Positions 1-6,720 of a stretch of DNA of 64,000 nt are shown in pieces. Every line of letters begins with the position of its first letter. The stretch's first letter is position 1. Source of the DNA: Xylophilus ampelinus. GTDB taxonomy: Bacteria > Pseudomonadota > Gammaproteobacteria > Burkholderiales > Burkholderiaceae_C. Below the pieces are notes generated by a model. It saw only the letters and a program-made list of their open reading frames with translations. It was not told where the DNA came from and did no database searches. Made by a program: the position numbers and the translations under genes. The stretch is from contig NZ_CABFMN010000077.1 in NCBI RefSeq assembly GCF_901875635.1, positions 23,242 to 87,241 of the forward strand. Direction: 5' to 3'.

Positions 1-500
1 TGGCGATGAAACGCGGCTATACGGCCATGGAATACAAGAGCACGATCCGCAAGCTGCGCGCGATCCGCCCGCAGCTGGCGCTGTCGAGCGACTTCATCGT
101 CGGCTTCCCGGGCGAGACCGAGGAGGACTTCGCGCGGATGATGAAGCTCATCGAGGACGTCGGCTTCGACGCCAGCTTCAGCTTCATCTTCAGCCCGCGG
201 CCCGGCACGCCGGCGGCTCAACTGCACGACGACACGCCGCACGAGGTCAAGCTGCGCCGGCTGCAGCACCTGCAGAAGACCATCGACGACAACGTGCGCC
301 GCCTGTCGGACGCGCTGGTCGGCACCACGCAGCGCGTCCTGGTCGAGGGGCCGTCGAAGAAGAACCCCGCCGAGATGATGGGCCGCACCGACTGCTTCCG
401 CGTCGTCAACTTCGAGGCGCCTGCACAGCGGGTCGGGCAGATAGTAGACGTGAAGATCATCCGCTCGCTCTCGCACACCTTGCGGGGCGAAGTGGCATGA
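1..500 (+). CDS. miaB: MiaB, tRNA methylthiotransferase, C-terminal part
   Basis: This is the C-terminal part of MiaB, the radical-SAM enzyme that adds the 2-methylthio group to isopentenyladenosine-37 in tRNAs reading UNN codons. The reading frame is open at the window edge, so the iron-sulphur and SAM-binding N-terminus lies outside. What remains carries the radical-SAM barrel end ([29 protein letters not shown]) and a C-terminal TRAM-type RNA-binding segment ([21 protein letters not shown], ending [16 protein letters not shown]). These motifs are typical of MiaB rather than RimO or MtaB. The stop codon lies within the left arm of a long palindrome that separates this gene from glrK. Confidence 0.93.
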   Translation, partial: AMKRGYTAMEYKSTIRKLRAIRPQLALSSDFIVGFPGETEEDFARMMKLIEDVGFDASFSFIFSPRPGTPAAQLHDDTPHEVKLRRLQHLQKTIDDNVRRLSDALVGTTQRVLVEGPSKKNPAEMMGRTDCFRVVNFEAPAQRVGQIVDVKIIRSLSHTLRGEVA

Positions 501-634
501 AGTGCGGGCAGCCGGACGCGAAGGCCGCCAAGGTTTCGCGAAGGTCGCGAAAGAATTTCCTTCGACACTGTTTCATGTCTTTTTCGCGACCTTCGCGTGA
601 TCTTTGCGGCCTTCGCGTCCGGCTGCCCGACTTC
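499..634. repeat. Long imperfect palindrome between miaB and glrK
   Basis: Two arms of about 50 bases (roughly 499-555 and 581-634) are near-exact reverse complements around a loop of about 25 bases. The outer part reads CGGGCAGCCGGACGCGAAGG on the left and its complement on the right; the inner part is rich in CGCGAAGG units. The miaB stop codon sits at the left edge. In RNA from either strand it would form a very long hairpin. It may act as a terminator or be a REP/MITE-like element; no U-tract follows. Confidence 0.8.
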
Positions 635-663
635 GCGCCCTTGAGCCAGGAGCCTCGCCACTG

Positions 664-2103
664 ATGCCCACCCGTCACCGCGCGCGCGGCTCCTTCCAGC
701 AACTGCTGCTCTTCGCCTTCCTGCTCATCACCGCGCTGCTGCTGGGCGTGGTGCTGCGCGCGGTGTCGCAGTACGACAAGCTGATCGTGCAGAGCCGCGA
801 TGCCGCACGCAGCGCGCTGCAGCTGTCGGGCGCGGCGCAGACGCTGGCCGAGCGCAGCGCGGCCATGGAGCGCTCGGGCCGCCAGTCGCTGGTGCTGAAC
901 GACGCGGTGCTGCGGCGCCGCTTCAACGATGCGGCGAAGGATGCCCAGGCGGTGGTGCAGCGGCTGGTCGACAACGGACTGCTGCCCCAGTCGGCCGAGC
1001 AGTGGCGCACGCAGCTGGGCGTGATCGAGGGCCTGATGAACGGGCCGCAGGACACGGCCCTCTCGCGCGAGGGCTCGATGGCGATCCAGTTCCGGGAGCT
1101 GGACACGCTCAACACGCAGATCGCCCAACAGGCGCAGTTCCTCATCGAGACGCAGAACAACGCCCTGGCCGAGCGGCTGGAGCGCGCGCGGCGGAGGCTG
1201 ATGCAGCAGGTGATCGCGGCCAGCGGGCTGGCGATCGCGATGGCGCTGGCCTTCGGCATCTGGCTGGCCCGGCCCTTCAAGCGGCTGGAACGTGCGATCC
1301 ACGGCCTGGGCGAAAACCGGCTCGAGGAGCCCATCGACATCCGCGGTCCGTCCGACGTGCGGCGCGTGTCGCAGGAGCTGGACTGGCTTCGCCTGCGGCT
1401 GATGGAACTGGACGCCGACAAGGCACGCTTCCTGCGGCATGTCTCGCATGAACTCAAGACCCCACTGGCCGCGCTGCGCGAGGGCGTGTCGCTGCTGGAG
1501 GACGGCGTGACCGGCGCCCTCACGCCCGCGCAGCGCGAGGTGGCGCAGATCCTGAACCAGAACACGCTGGCGCTGCAGGGCCAGATCGAGGCGCTGCTGC
1601 GCTTCAACGCCGCCGCCTTCGAGGCACGCCAGCTGAGCCGCCAGCGCACGCCGCTGCTGCCGCTGATCGAGCAGCAGATCGAGGCGCAGCGCCTGCAGTG
1701 GCAGGCACAGGGTCTGACGGTGCGCGCCGAGGGCGAACCGCTCACGGTGGTGGTGGACCCGGTGAAGATCGGCACTGTGCTGGCCAACCTGCTGTCGAAC
1801 GCCATCCGCTTTTCGGCGCGCGGCGGCACGATCCAGTTCACCGTGTCCAGCACCGCCGACCTCGCGATCATCGAAGTGGCCGATGCCGGGCCGGGCATCG
1901 CCGCCGACGACCGCGACCGCATCTTCGAGCCTTTCTTCCGCGGCGAGCGGCAGCCCGAACATGCTGTCAAAGGCACAGGCATCGGCCTGTCCATCGTGCA
2001 GGAGTACATTGCAGCCCATGGCGGACGGATCGACCTGCTGCACAACAGCGCGTCCGATGGCCCCGGTGCACGTTTCCGCATCGAACTGCCGCGCTCCGCC
2101 TGA
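664..2103 (+). CDS. glrK: GlrK (QseE)-type sensor histidine kinase
   Basis: This 479-residue inner-membrane histidine kinase is the sensor of a GlrK/GlrR two-component system. It has an N-terminal membrane helix (about 13-35), a helical periplasmic domain, a second helix (about 178-200), a HAMP linker, a HisKA domain with the phospho-acceptor motif VSHELKTPLAALREG, and a HATPase domain (NLLSNAIRFS, DAGPGIA, GTGIGLSI). The assignment rests mainly on gene order: kinase, short lipoprotein, sigma-54 activator is the enterobacterial glrK-yfhG(qseG)-glrR order, and the regulator matches GlrR closely. The ATG at 664 was chosen because it directly precedes a basic stretch and the first membrane helix. 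The signal sensed is unknown; envelope stress is the usual interpretation in enterobacteria. Confidence 0.85.
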   Translation: MPTRHRARGSFQQLLLFAFLLITALLLGVVLRAVSQYDKLIVQSRDAARSALQLSGAAQTLAERSAAMERSGRQSLVLNDAVLRRRFNDAAKDAQAVVQRLVDNGLLPQSAEQWRTQLGVIEGLMNGPQDTALSREGSMAIQFRELDTLNTQIAQQAQFLIETQNNALAERLERARRRLMQQVIAASGLAIAMALAFGIWLARPFKRLERAIHGLGENRLEEPIDIRGPSDVRRVSQELDWLRLRLMELDADKARFLRHVSHELKTPLAALREGVSLLEDGVTGALTPAQREVAQILNQNTLALQGQIEALLRFNAAAFEARQLSRQRTPLLPLIEQQIEAQRLQWQAQGLTVRAEGEPLTVVVDPVKIGTVLANLLSNAIRFSARGGTIQFTVSSTADLAIIEVADAGPGIAADDRDRIFEPFFRGERQPEHAVKGTGIGLSIVQEYIAAHGGRIDLLHNSASDGPGARFRIELPRSA

Positions 2104-2122
2104 GCCCCCCTTTCCCCACACC

Positions 2123-2764
2123 ATGCTGCATCCGATCGCTCGCAGATCCTCCGCCGCCGTGGCGCTGGCCGTGCCGCTGCTGCTGGCGGGCTGCGCCACC
2201 CCCGCCCCGCCTGCGCCGGCGCGTCCTCCCGCGGCTGCGCCGGCCCCTGCACCCGCGCCCGCCGCACCGCCCCCCATCCTGCCCGTCGAGGCGGAGCCGA
2301 GGGCGCCAGCGACCCAGTTGGTGCCGCCTTCGCCCGGCCCCATCGGCGCCATGCTGGCTTATGCTGACCGCGTCCGCGGGCTGTCCTCCAACGACCTACA
2401 GGCCGAGATCAACCGCCTGGGCGAGCCGGGCGACACGCCAGCGCTCCAGATGCAGTTGGGCCTGGCGCTGTCGCAGACACGTTCCTCGCCAGATCTCGCG
2501 CGCGCCCTGGGGCTCATGCAGCGCGCTGCGTCGAACAACACCGCCGATGGCCTGGCCCTGCAACCGCTGGCTCGGCTGCTGGCCTCGCGCTATCTGGAGC
2601 AGCGCCGCGTCGAGGACGACCGCGACCGCCAGGCGCAGCAACTGCGCGACGCGCAGCGCCGCATCGACCAGCTCAACGACCGTATCGAGGCGCTGCGCGC
2701 CATCGAGCGCAGCTTCAGCCGCCCGGCTGCGCCCGCAGCGGCACCCAACGGCACGAAACCCTGA
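2123..2764 (+). CDS. QseG/YfhG-like outer-membrane lipoprotein
   Basis: This 213-residue protein begins with a lipoprotein signal peptide ending in LLLAGCATP, so Cys-26 would be lipidated. A Pro/Ala-rich tether (about 29-75) follows, then a helical domain and a terminal coiled coil (DRDRQAQQLRDAQRRIDQL). It sits between glrK and glrR with 19-base and 10-base gaps, so the three are co-transcribed. By position it corresponds to YfhG/QseG, which in enterobacteria acts on the GlrK kinase from the envelope. Sequence similarity to QseG cannot be judged by eye because the protein is short and low in complexity, so the name rests on synteny. Confidence 0.72.
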   Translation: MLHPIARRSSAAVALAVPLLLAGCATPAPPAPARPPAAAPAPAPAPAAPPPILPVEAEPRAPATQLVPPSPGPIGAMLAYADRVRGLSSNDLQAEINRLGEPGDTPALQMQLGLALSQTRSSPDLARALGLMQRAASNNTADGLALQPLARLLASRYLEQRRVEDDRDRQAQQLRDAQRRIDQLNDRIEALRAIERSFSRPAAPAAAPNGTKP

Positions 2765-2774
2765 GGACGACCGG

Positions 2775-4181
2775 ATGGCCGACTCGCCCGCAACGCCCGG
2801 CAACGGCGCCCGCATCCTGGTCGTCGACGACGACGCCGACCTGCTGCGCCTGCTGTCGCTGCGTCTGCAGGGCGCGGGCTACCAGGTCACGGCCGTGACC
2901 TCGGCGGAGTCGGCACTCACGCAACTGGAAATCGAGCACCCGCGGCTGGTGCTGAGCGATGTCAAGCTGCCGGGCCGCGACGGGCTGCAGCTCTTCGACG
3001 AGATCCGCAAGCGTCACCCGACGCTGCCCGTCATCCTGCTCACCGCGCACGGCACGATCCCCGACGCGGTCGAAGCAACGGCGCGCGGCGTGTTCACCTA
3101 CCTCACGAAGCCCTACGAGGCGCGCGAGCTGCTCGACAAGATCCAGCAGGCGCTGGCGCTGGGCGCGCCCGCGGCCACGCCGGCCGCGGCGGGCGACGAG
3201 AGCTGGCGCAGCGAGATCGTGAGCCGCTCCAGCCGCATGGCCGAGGTGCTGGCCGAGGCCCGCATGGTGGCCAAGACCGACGCCAGCGTGCTGCTGCGGG
3301 GCGATTCCGGCGCCGGCAAGGAGGTGCTCGCGCGCGCCATCCACAAGGCCAGCGACCGGGCGAAGAAGCCCTTCGTCGCCGTCAATTGCGGTGCCATCCC
3401 CGAAGCGCTGCTCGAATCGGAGCTGTTCGGCCACGTCAAGGGCGCCTTCACCGACGCGCACGCCAACCACAAGGGGCTGTTCCAGCAGGCCGACGGCGGC
3501 ACGCTGCTGCTCGACGAGATCGGCGACATGCCGCCCGCGCTGCAGGTCAAGCTTCTGCGCGTGCTGCAGGAGCGGGCCGTGCGGCCGGTGGGGTCTACCC
3601 AGACCTTTCCGGTCGACGTACGCATCATCTCGGCGACGCACCGCGACTTGGACGTGGCGATGGAAAGCGGCCAGTTCCGCGAAGACCTGTACTACCGGCT
3701 GAACGTCGTCACGCTCACCCTGCCCACGCTTAGCGCAAGGCGCGAGGACATCCCGCTGCTGGCTAACCACTTCCTGCAGCGCCTGGCCGGCAAGTACGGC
3801 AAGCGGCTCTCGGGCTTCGCGCCCGAGGCCCTGAAAGCGCTGACCACCGCCGCCTGGCCGGGCAATGTGCGGCAGCTGTTCAACGTGGTCGAGCAGGTGT
3901 GCGCGCTGTCGAGTTCGCCGCTGATTCCGCTCGCGCTGGTCCAGCGCGCCCTGCGGGTGCCATCGGTGGAAGTGCAGACCTACGCTGAAGCCAAGCAGCG
4001 CTTCGAGCGTGAGTACCTGGTGGGCCTCTTGAAACTCACCGATGGCAACGTCGCCGATGCCGCGCGGCTGGCGGACCGCAACCGCACGGAGTTCTACCGC
4101 CTGCTGCAGAAGCATGAGCTCACTCCAGGCCACTTCAAGGCCGAGGGTGTCGCCGGGGCGGGAGACGCTGTCGCCGAGTAG
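2775..4181 (+). CDS. glrR: GlrR (QseF)-type sigma-54-dependent response regulator
   Basis: This 468-residue NtrC-family activator has a receiver domain (acidic pocket VDDD at 18-20, phospho-acceptor Asp-62 in LSDVKLPGRDG), an AAA+ domain (Walker A GDSGAGKEVLA, Walker B LLLDEIGDM, arginine-finger region FREDLYYRLNVV) and a C-terminal DNA-binding helix-turn-helix. The C-terminus GNVADAARLADRNRTEFYRLLQ closely resembles enterobacterial GlrR, which supports orthology rather than just family membership. The sigma-54-contact loop reads GAFTDA instead of the canonical GAFTGA. The last codons overlap a predicted binding site for the protein itself (4169-4186). The likely target is the sigma-54 promoter at 4348-4363 ahead of opgH. 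Confidence 0.92.
   Translation: MADSPATPGNGARILVVDDDADLLRLLSLRLQGAGYQVTAVTSAESALTQLEIEHPRLVLSDVKLPGRDGLQLFDEIRKRHPTLPVILLTAHGTIPDAVEATARGVFTYLTKPYEARELLDKIQQALALGAPAATPAAAGDESWRSEIVSRSSRMAEVLAEARMVAKTDASVLLRGDSGAGKEVLARAIHKASDRAKKPFVAVNCGAIPEALLESELFGHVKGAFTDAHANHKGLFQQADGGTLLLDEIGDMPPALQVKLLRVLQERAVRPVGSTQTFPVDVRIISATHRDLDVAMESGQFREDLYYRLNVVTLTLPTLSARREDIPLLANHFLQRLAGKYGKRLSGFAPEALKALTTAAWPGNVRQLFNVVEQVCALSSSPLIPLALVQRALRVPSVEVQTYAEAKQRFEREYLVGLLKLTDGNVADAARLADRNRTEFYRLLQKHELTPGHFKAEGVAGAGDAVAE
4148..4165. promoter_or_regulatory. Near-match GlrR binding site
   Basis: The sequence TGTC-N10-GAGA differs by one base from the enterobacterial GlrR consensus TGTC-N10-GACA. It lies inside the end of glrR, 21 bases (two helical turns) upstream of an exact site. 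Enterobacterial glmY also has three such sites. Confidence 0.5.
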
Positions 4182-4186
4182 CGACA
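4169..4186. promoter_or_regulatory. GlrR binding site (exact consensus)
   Basis: TGTCGCCGAGTAGCGACA fits TGTC-N10-GACA exactly and is an inverted repeat. It spans the glrR stop codon and lies about 180 bases upstream of the sigma-54 promoter, a normal enhancer distance. Confidence 0.8.
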
Positions 4187-4235
4187 GGTCTAAGTTATTG
4201 ATTTCATTGAAAATCGACCTGGCGCGGCCCGGACT

Positions 4236-4253
4236 TGTCGGGCTGTGGCGACA
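4236..4253. promoter_or_regulatory. GlrR binding site (exact consensus)
   Basis: TGTCGGGCTGTGGCGACA fits TGTC-N10-GACA exactly. It lies 67 bases downstream of the previous exact site and about 110 bases upstream of the sigma-54 promoter. Confidence 0.8.
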
Positions 4254-4315
4254 GAAACAGGGGTTTTGAGGCCTCTGGCCTTAAAAAGAGCCGGAAAACA
4301 CCCCAAAAATCAATT

Positions 4316-4328
4316 TAAGTAGTTGATT
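4316..4328 (-). promoter_or_regulatory. IHF binding site candidate
   Basis: Read on the minus strand, AATCAACTACTTA matches the IHF consensus WATCAANNNNTTR in full. It lies in an A/T-rich tract between the GlrR sites and the sigma-54 promoter, where a DNA bend would bring the activator to the polymerase. Confidence 0.65.
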
Positions 4329-4347
4329 TAAAAAGAAAAAATAGCTC

Positions 4348-4363
4348 TGGCACAGGCTTTGCA
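4348..4363 (+). promoter_or_regulatory. Sigma-54 (-24/-12) promoter of opgH
   Basis: TGGCAC-N5-TTGCA is a full match to the sigma-54 consensus, with GG at 4349-4350 and GC at 4361-4362, twelve bases apart. Transcription would start near 4374 and read the small ORF at 4375 and then opgH. Confidence 0.85.
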
Positions 4364-4374
4364 GCCTAGTGGGC

Positions 4375-4578
4375 ATGAGCACTCTCACCAGCCCCTCTTT
4401 CGCACTGCGTCCGCAGCGCGATGGCGCGCGTCAGAAACACATTCACGCCGCGCGGCCCCGCGCCGCCGGCCAGGCCCTCGGCGCGCTGAGCGCGGCCAGC
4501 GGCACCGCCCCGGACAGCGTGTTCAAGCGCTTCCCGTCCATCGGCGATACCCCCTCCTCGTCCAAGCAACGTTGGTAA
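4375..4578 (+). CDS. Small basic ORF ahead of opgH, uncertain
   Basis: An open frame of 67 codons begins MSTLTSPSFALRPQRDG and ends in TAA 14 bases before the opgH start. It is basic, lacks a signal peptide and membrane helix, and has no family I recognise. Its ATG lies one base after the predicted sigma-54 transcription start, so translation from that transcript would be leaderless, with no room for a ribosome binding site. It could instead be an untranslated leader of opgH. The only support for coding is the open frame and its snug fit between promoter and opgH, which is weak in GC-rich DNA. Confidence 0.35.
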   Translation: MSTLTSPSFALRPQRDGARQKHIHAARPRAAGQALGALSAASGTAPDSVFKRFPSIGDTPSSSKQRW

Positions 4579-4592
4579 GAAGGACTGCGTCC

Positions 4593-6602
4593 ATGAAGCC
4601 GAACGAATTCTCTCAACTGAAGGTCCTGACCCCGGCCGACTTCTCGCACCGCAGCCCGGTGCGCGAAGAGCGTCACCCGAACTCGGTCACGGCCCCGCCG
4701 GTCAACCGGGGCTCGATGACGCCGCGGCCGTGGCGCGGCTTCTGGAACAGCATCGGCACCGCCTTGCTGCTCAAGCTCGGCGCGGGCGGCCGTCAGGCGG
4801 CGCCCGAAGTCGCCCAATTCCCCAAGCAGCCCTGGGAGCGCGCCGCCAAGCAGCGCCGCGCGGTCTTCATGCTGCTGGCCGTGCTCAGCACGGCGATGGC
4901 CTCGATGCTCTTCGCGCAGGTGCAGCCCGACTACGACAACCTGTGGCTCGAATACGGCCAGATCGGCCTGTACGGCTTGTTGTCGGGCTGGGTCGTGACC
5001 GGCTTCGTCACGGCGCTGATGGGCTTCTACGTCTCCGTGCGCGGCGACAAGCACGCCCTGTCGGCCAAGCAGGTGACGACCCACCCGATGAACCCCGAGG
5101 CACGCACGGCGATCATCATGCCGATCTGCAACGAGGACGTCGCCACCGTGTTCGCCGGACTGCGCGCTACGTGCGAATCCGTCGCCAACACCGGCCACGC
5201 GCAGCAGTTCGATGTCTTCGTGCTGTCGGACAGCTACAACCCTGACATTGCCAAGGCCGAACGCGCCGCCTGGGAAGAGCTGCGCGCCGCTTTGGCCGAG
5301 CACCCTAACCAGCCGCAGGTCGAGGTGTACTACCGCCTGCGCACTCGCCGCACGCACCGCAAGGCCGGCAACGTGGCCGACTTCTGCCGCCGCTGGGGCA
5401 AGGACTACCGCTACATGGTCGTGCTCGACGCCGACTCGGTGATGAGCGGCGACTGCCTGACCTCGATGGTCAAGCTGATGGAAGCCAACCCGAGCGCCGG
5501 CATCATCCAGACCGCCACGCAGGCCATCGGCCATGTGACGCTGCACGCTCGCGCCCAGCAATTCGCCAGCCGCGTGACCGGCCGCCTGTTCACCCTGGGC
5601 ATGCAGTTCTGGCAGCTCGGCGAGTCGCACTACTGGGGCCACAACGCGATCATCCGCGTCGAACCCTTCATGAAGCACTGCGCACTGGCCCCGATCAAGG
5701 GCACCGGCGGCATGTCGGGCGGCATCATGTCGCACGACTTCGTCGAGGCCGCCCTGATGCGCCGCGCCGGCTACCATGTGTGGCTGGTGTCCGACCTGGT
5801 CGGCAGCTACGAGCAGCAACCGCCGGACCTGCTGGCCGAACTCACCCGCGACCGCCGCTGGTGCCAGGGCAACCTGCAGAACGCTCGCCTGATGGCCGAA
5901 CCCGGCATCGCCCCAGTCCACCGCGCGATGTTCGTCACGGGCACCATGGCCTATGTGTCGGCGCCCCTGTGGCTGGCCTTCCTGACCCTGGGCACCGCCC
6001 TGTGGCTGACCGGCTCGAGCCTGGTCGAGCACTGGATGGTGATGCCCATGGAACTGGCCGGCCTGTGGCTGTGGACGCTGTGCCTGCTGTTCCTGCCCCG
6101 CATACTGGGTATTACTGCGGTGCTGATGCGCGGCGAGCAGAAGCAGTACGGCGGCGTGGCCAGCCTGCTCAAGAGCGCCGTGCTCGAGAGCGCGATGGCG
6201 ATCGTTCAGGCCCCCGTGCGCATGCTGGCCCACTCGCTCTTCGTGGTCGTGGCGCTGACCGGCATCAAGCTGGAGTGGAAGTCGCCCCCGCGGGAAGCCG
6301 CTGCCGTGCCGTGGCGCGAAGCCGCTGCCCGCCTGCTGCCCATGAGCGGCATCGTGGCGGCCCTGGGTGTGGCAGTGGCCCTGATCGACGCCAGCGCCCT
6401 GGTGTGGCTGATGCCCGTCGCTCTGCCGCTGCTTTTGGCCATTCCGATGGCCGTCGTGACCAGCCAGATCGCCCTGGGCACCAGCATGCGCGAAGCGAAC
6501 TTCCTGCTGATCCCCGAGGAATCGCGTTCGCCCGCCGTGCTGCGTCGCGCCTGGATGCATGCCGATCGACTGGCGCAGCCGAAGTCGCTACTGGCGAGCT
6601 GA
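4593..6602 (+). CDS. opgH: OpgH (MdoH), periplasmic glucan glucosyltransferase
   Basis: This 669-residue inner-membrane family-2 glycosyltransferase builds the beta-1,2 backbone of osmoregulated periplasmic glucans from UDP-glucose. It has about 88 cytoplasmic residues, two membrane helices (about 90-108 and 127-147), the catalytic domain (IIMPICNED, VVLDADSVMSG carrying the DxD motif, QLGESHYWGHNAIIRVEPF, SHDFVEAALMRRAG, RRWCQGN) and several C-terminal helices. AAGAAGGA precedes the ATG. It is shorter than the 847-residue E. coli protein, mainly at the N-terminus. The usual partner opgG is not adjacent and is absent from the window. The sigma-54 promoter and GlrR sites upstream point to control by GlrK/GlrR, which is unlike the E. 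coli opgGH promoter. Confidence 0.92.
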   Translation: MKPNEFSQLKVLTPADFSHRSPVREERHPNSVTAPPVNRGSMTPRPWRGFWNSIGTALLLKLGAGGRQAAPEVAQFPKQPWERAAKQRRAVFMLLAVLSTAMASMLFAQVQPDYDNLWLEYGQIGLYGLLSGWVVTGFVTALMGFYVSVRGDKHALSAKQVTTHPMNPEARTAIIMPICNEDVATVFAGLRATCESVANTGHAQQFDVFVLSDSYNPDIAKAERAAWEELRAALAEHPNQPQVEVYYRLRTRRTHRKAGNVADFCRRWGKDYRYMVVLDADSVMSGDCLTSMVKLMEANPSAGIIQTATQAIGHVTLHARAQQFASRVTGRLFTLGMQFWQLGESHYWGHNAIIRVEPFMKHCALAPIKGTGGMSGGIMSHDFVEAALMRRAGYHVWLVSDLVGSYEQQPPDLLAELTRDRRWCQGNLQNARLMAEPGIAPVHRAMFVTGTMAYVSAPLWLAFLTLGTALWLTGSSLVEHWMVMPMELAGLWLWTLCLLFLPRILGITAVLMRGEQKQYGGVASLLKSAVLESAMAIVQAPVRMLAHSLFVVVALTGIKLEWKSPPREAAAVPWREAAARLLPMSGIVAALGVAVALIDASALVWLMPVALPLLLAIPMAVVTSQIALGTSMREANFLLIPEESRSPAVLRRAWMHADRLAQPKSLLAS

Positions 6603-6641
6603 CAGGGTCCGGATGGGCGGCGCGCCGCCCTCCCAAAAACA

Positions 6642-6670
6642 ACAAAGCCCGCTCCCAGAGCGGGCTTTGT
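6642..6670. terminator. Bidirectional terminator between opgH and ffh
   Basis: A perfect 13-bp stem (core AAAGCCCGCTC with its complement) has a 3-base loop. It is followed by a T-rich stretch on plus and by a T-rich run on minus, and it separates two convergent genes. Confidence 0.88.
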
Positions 6671-6720
6671 CGTTTTGCAGAACTCTTCTTTCTCAACAGT
6701 GACCGGCCGGGCCTCGGGGT

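Noticed and set aside
457..2352. A 631-codon minus-strand frame opposite glrK
   Set aside because: It has the same GC-skew effect, no recognisable domain, and it runs through a palindrome.
4194..4210. GTTATTGATTTCATTGA, resembling the repeat core at 42731
   Set aside because: Both palindrome arms are imperfect and no tail follows; it may be a decayed copy, but it is not distinguishable from chance in an A/T-rich control region.
4264..4286. Hairpin TTTTGAGGCC-TCT-GGCCTTAAAA after glrR
   Set aside because: It has T upstream and A downstream of the stem on both strands, so it lacks the T-tail of an intrinsic terminator; its role is unclear.
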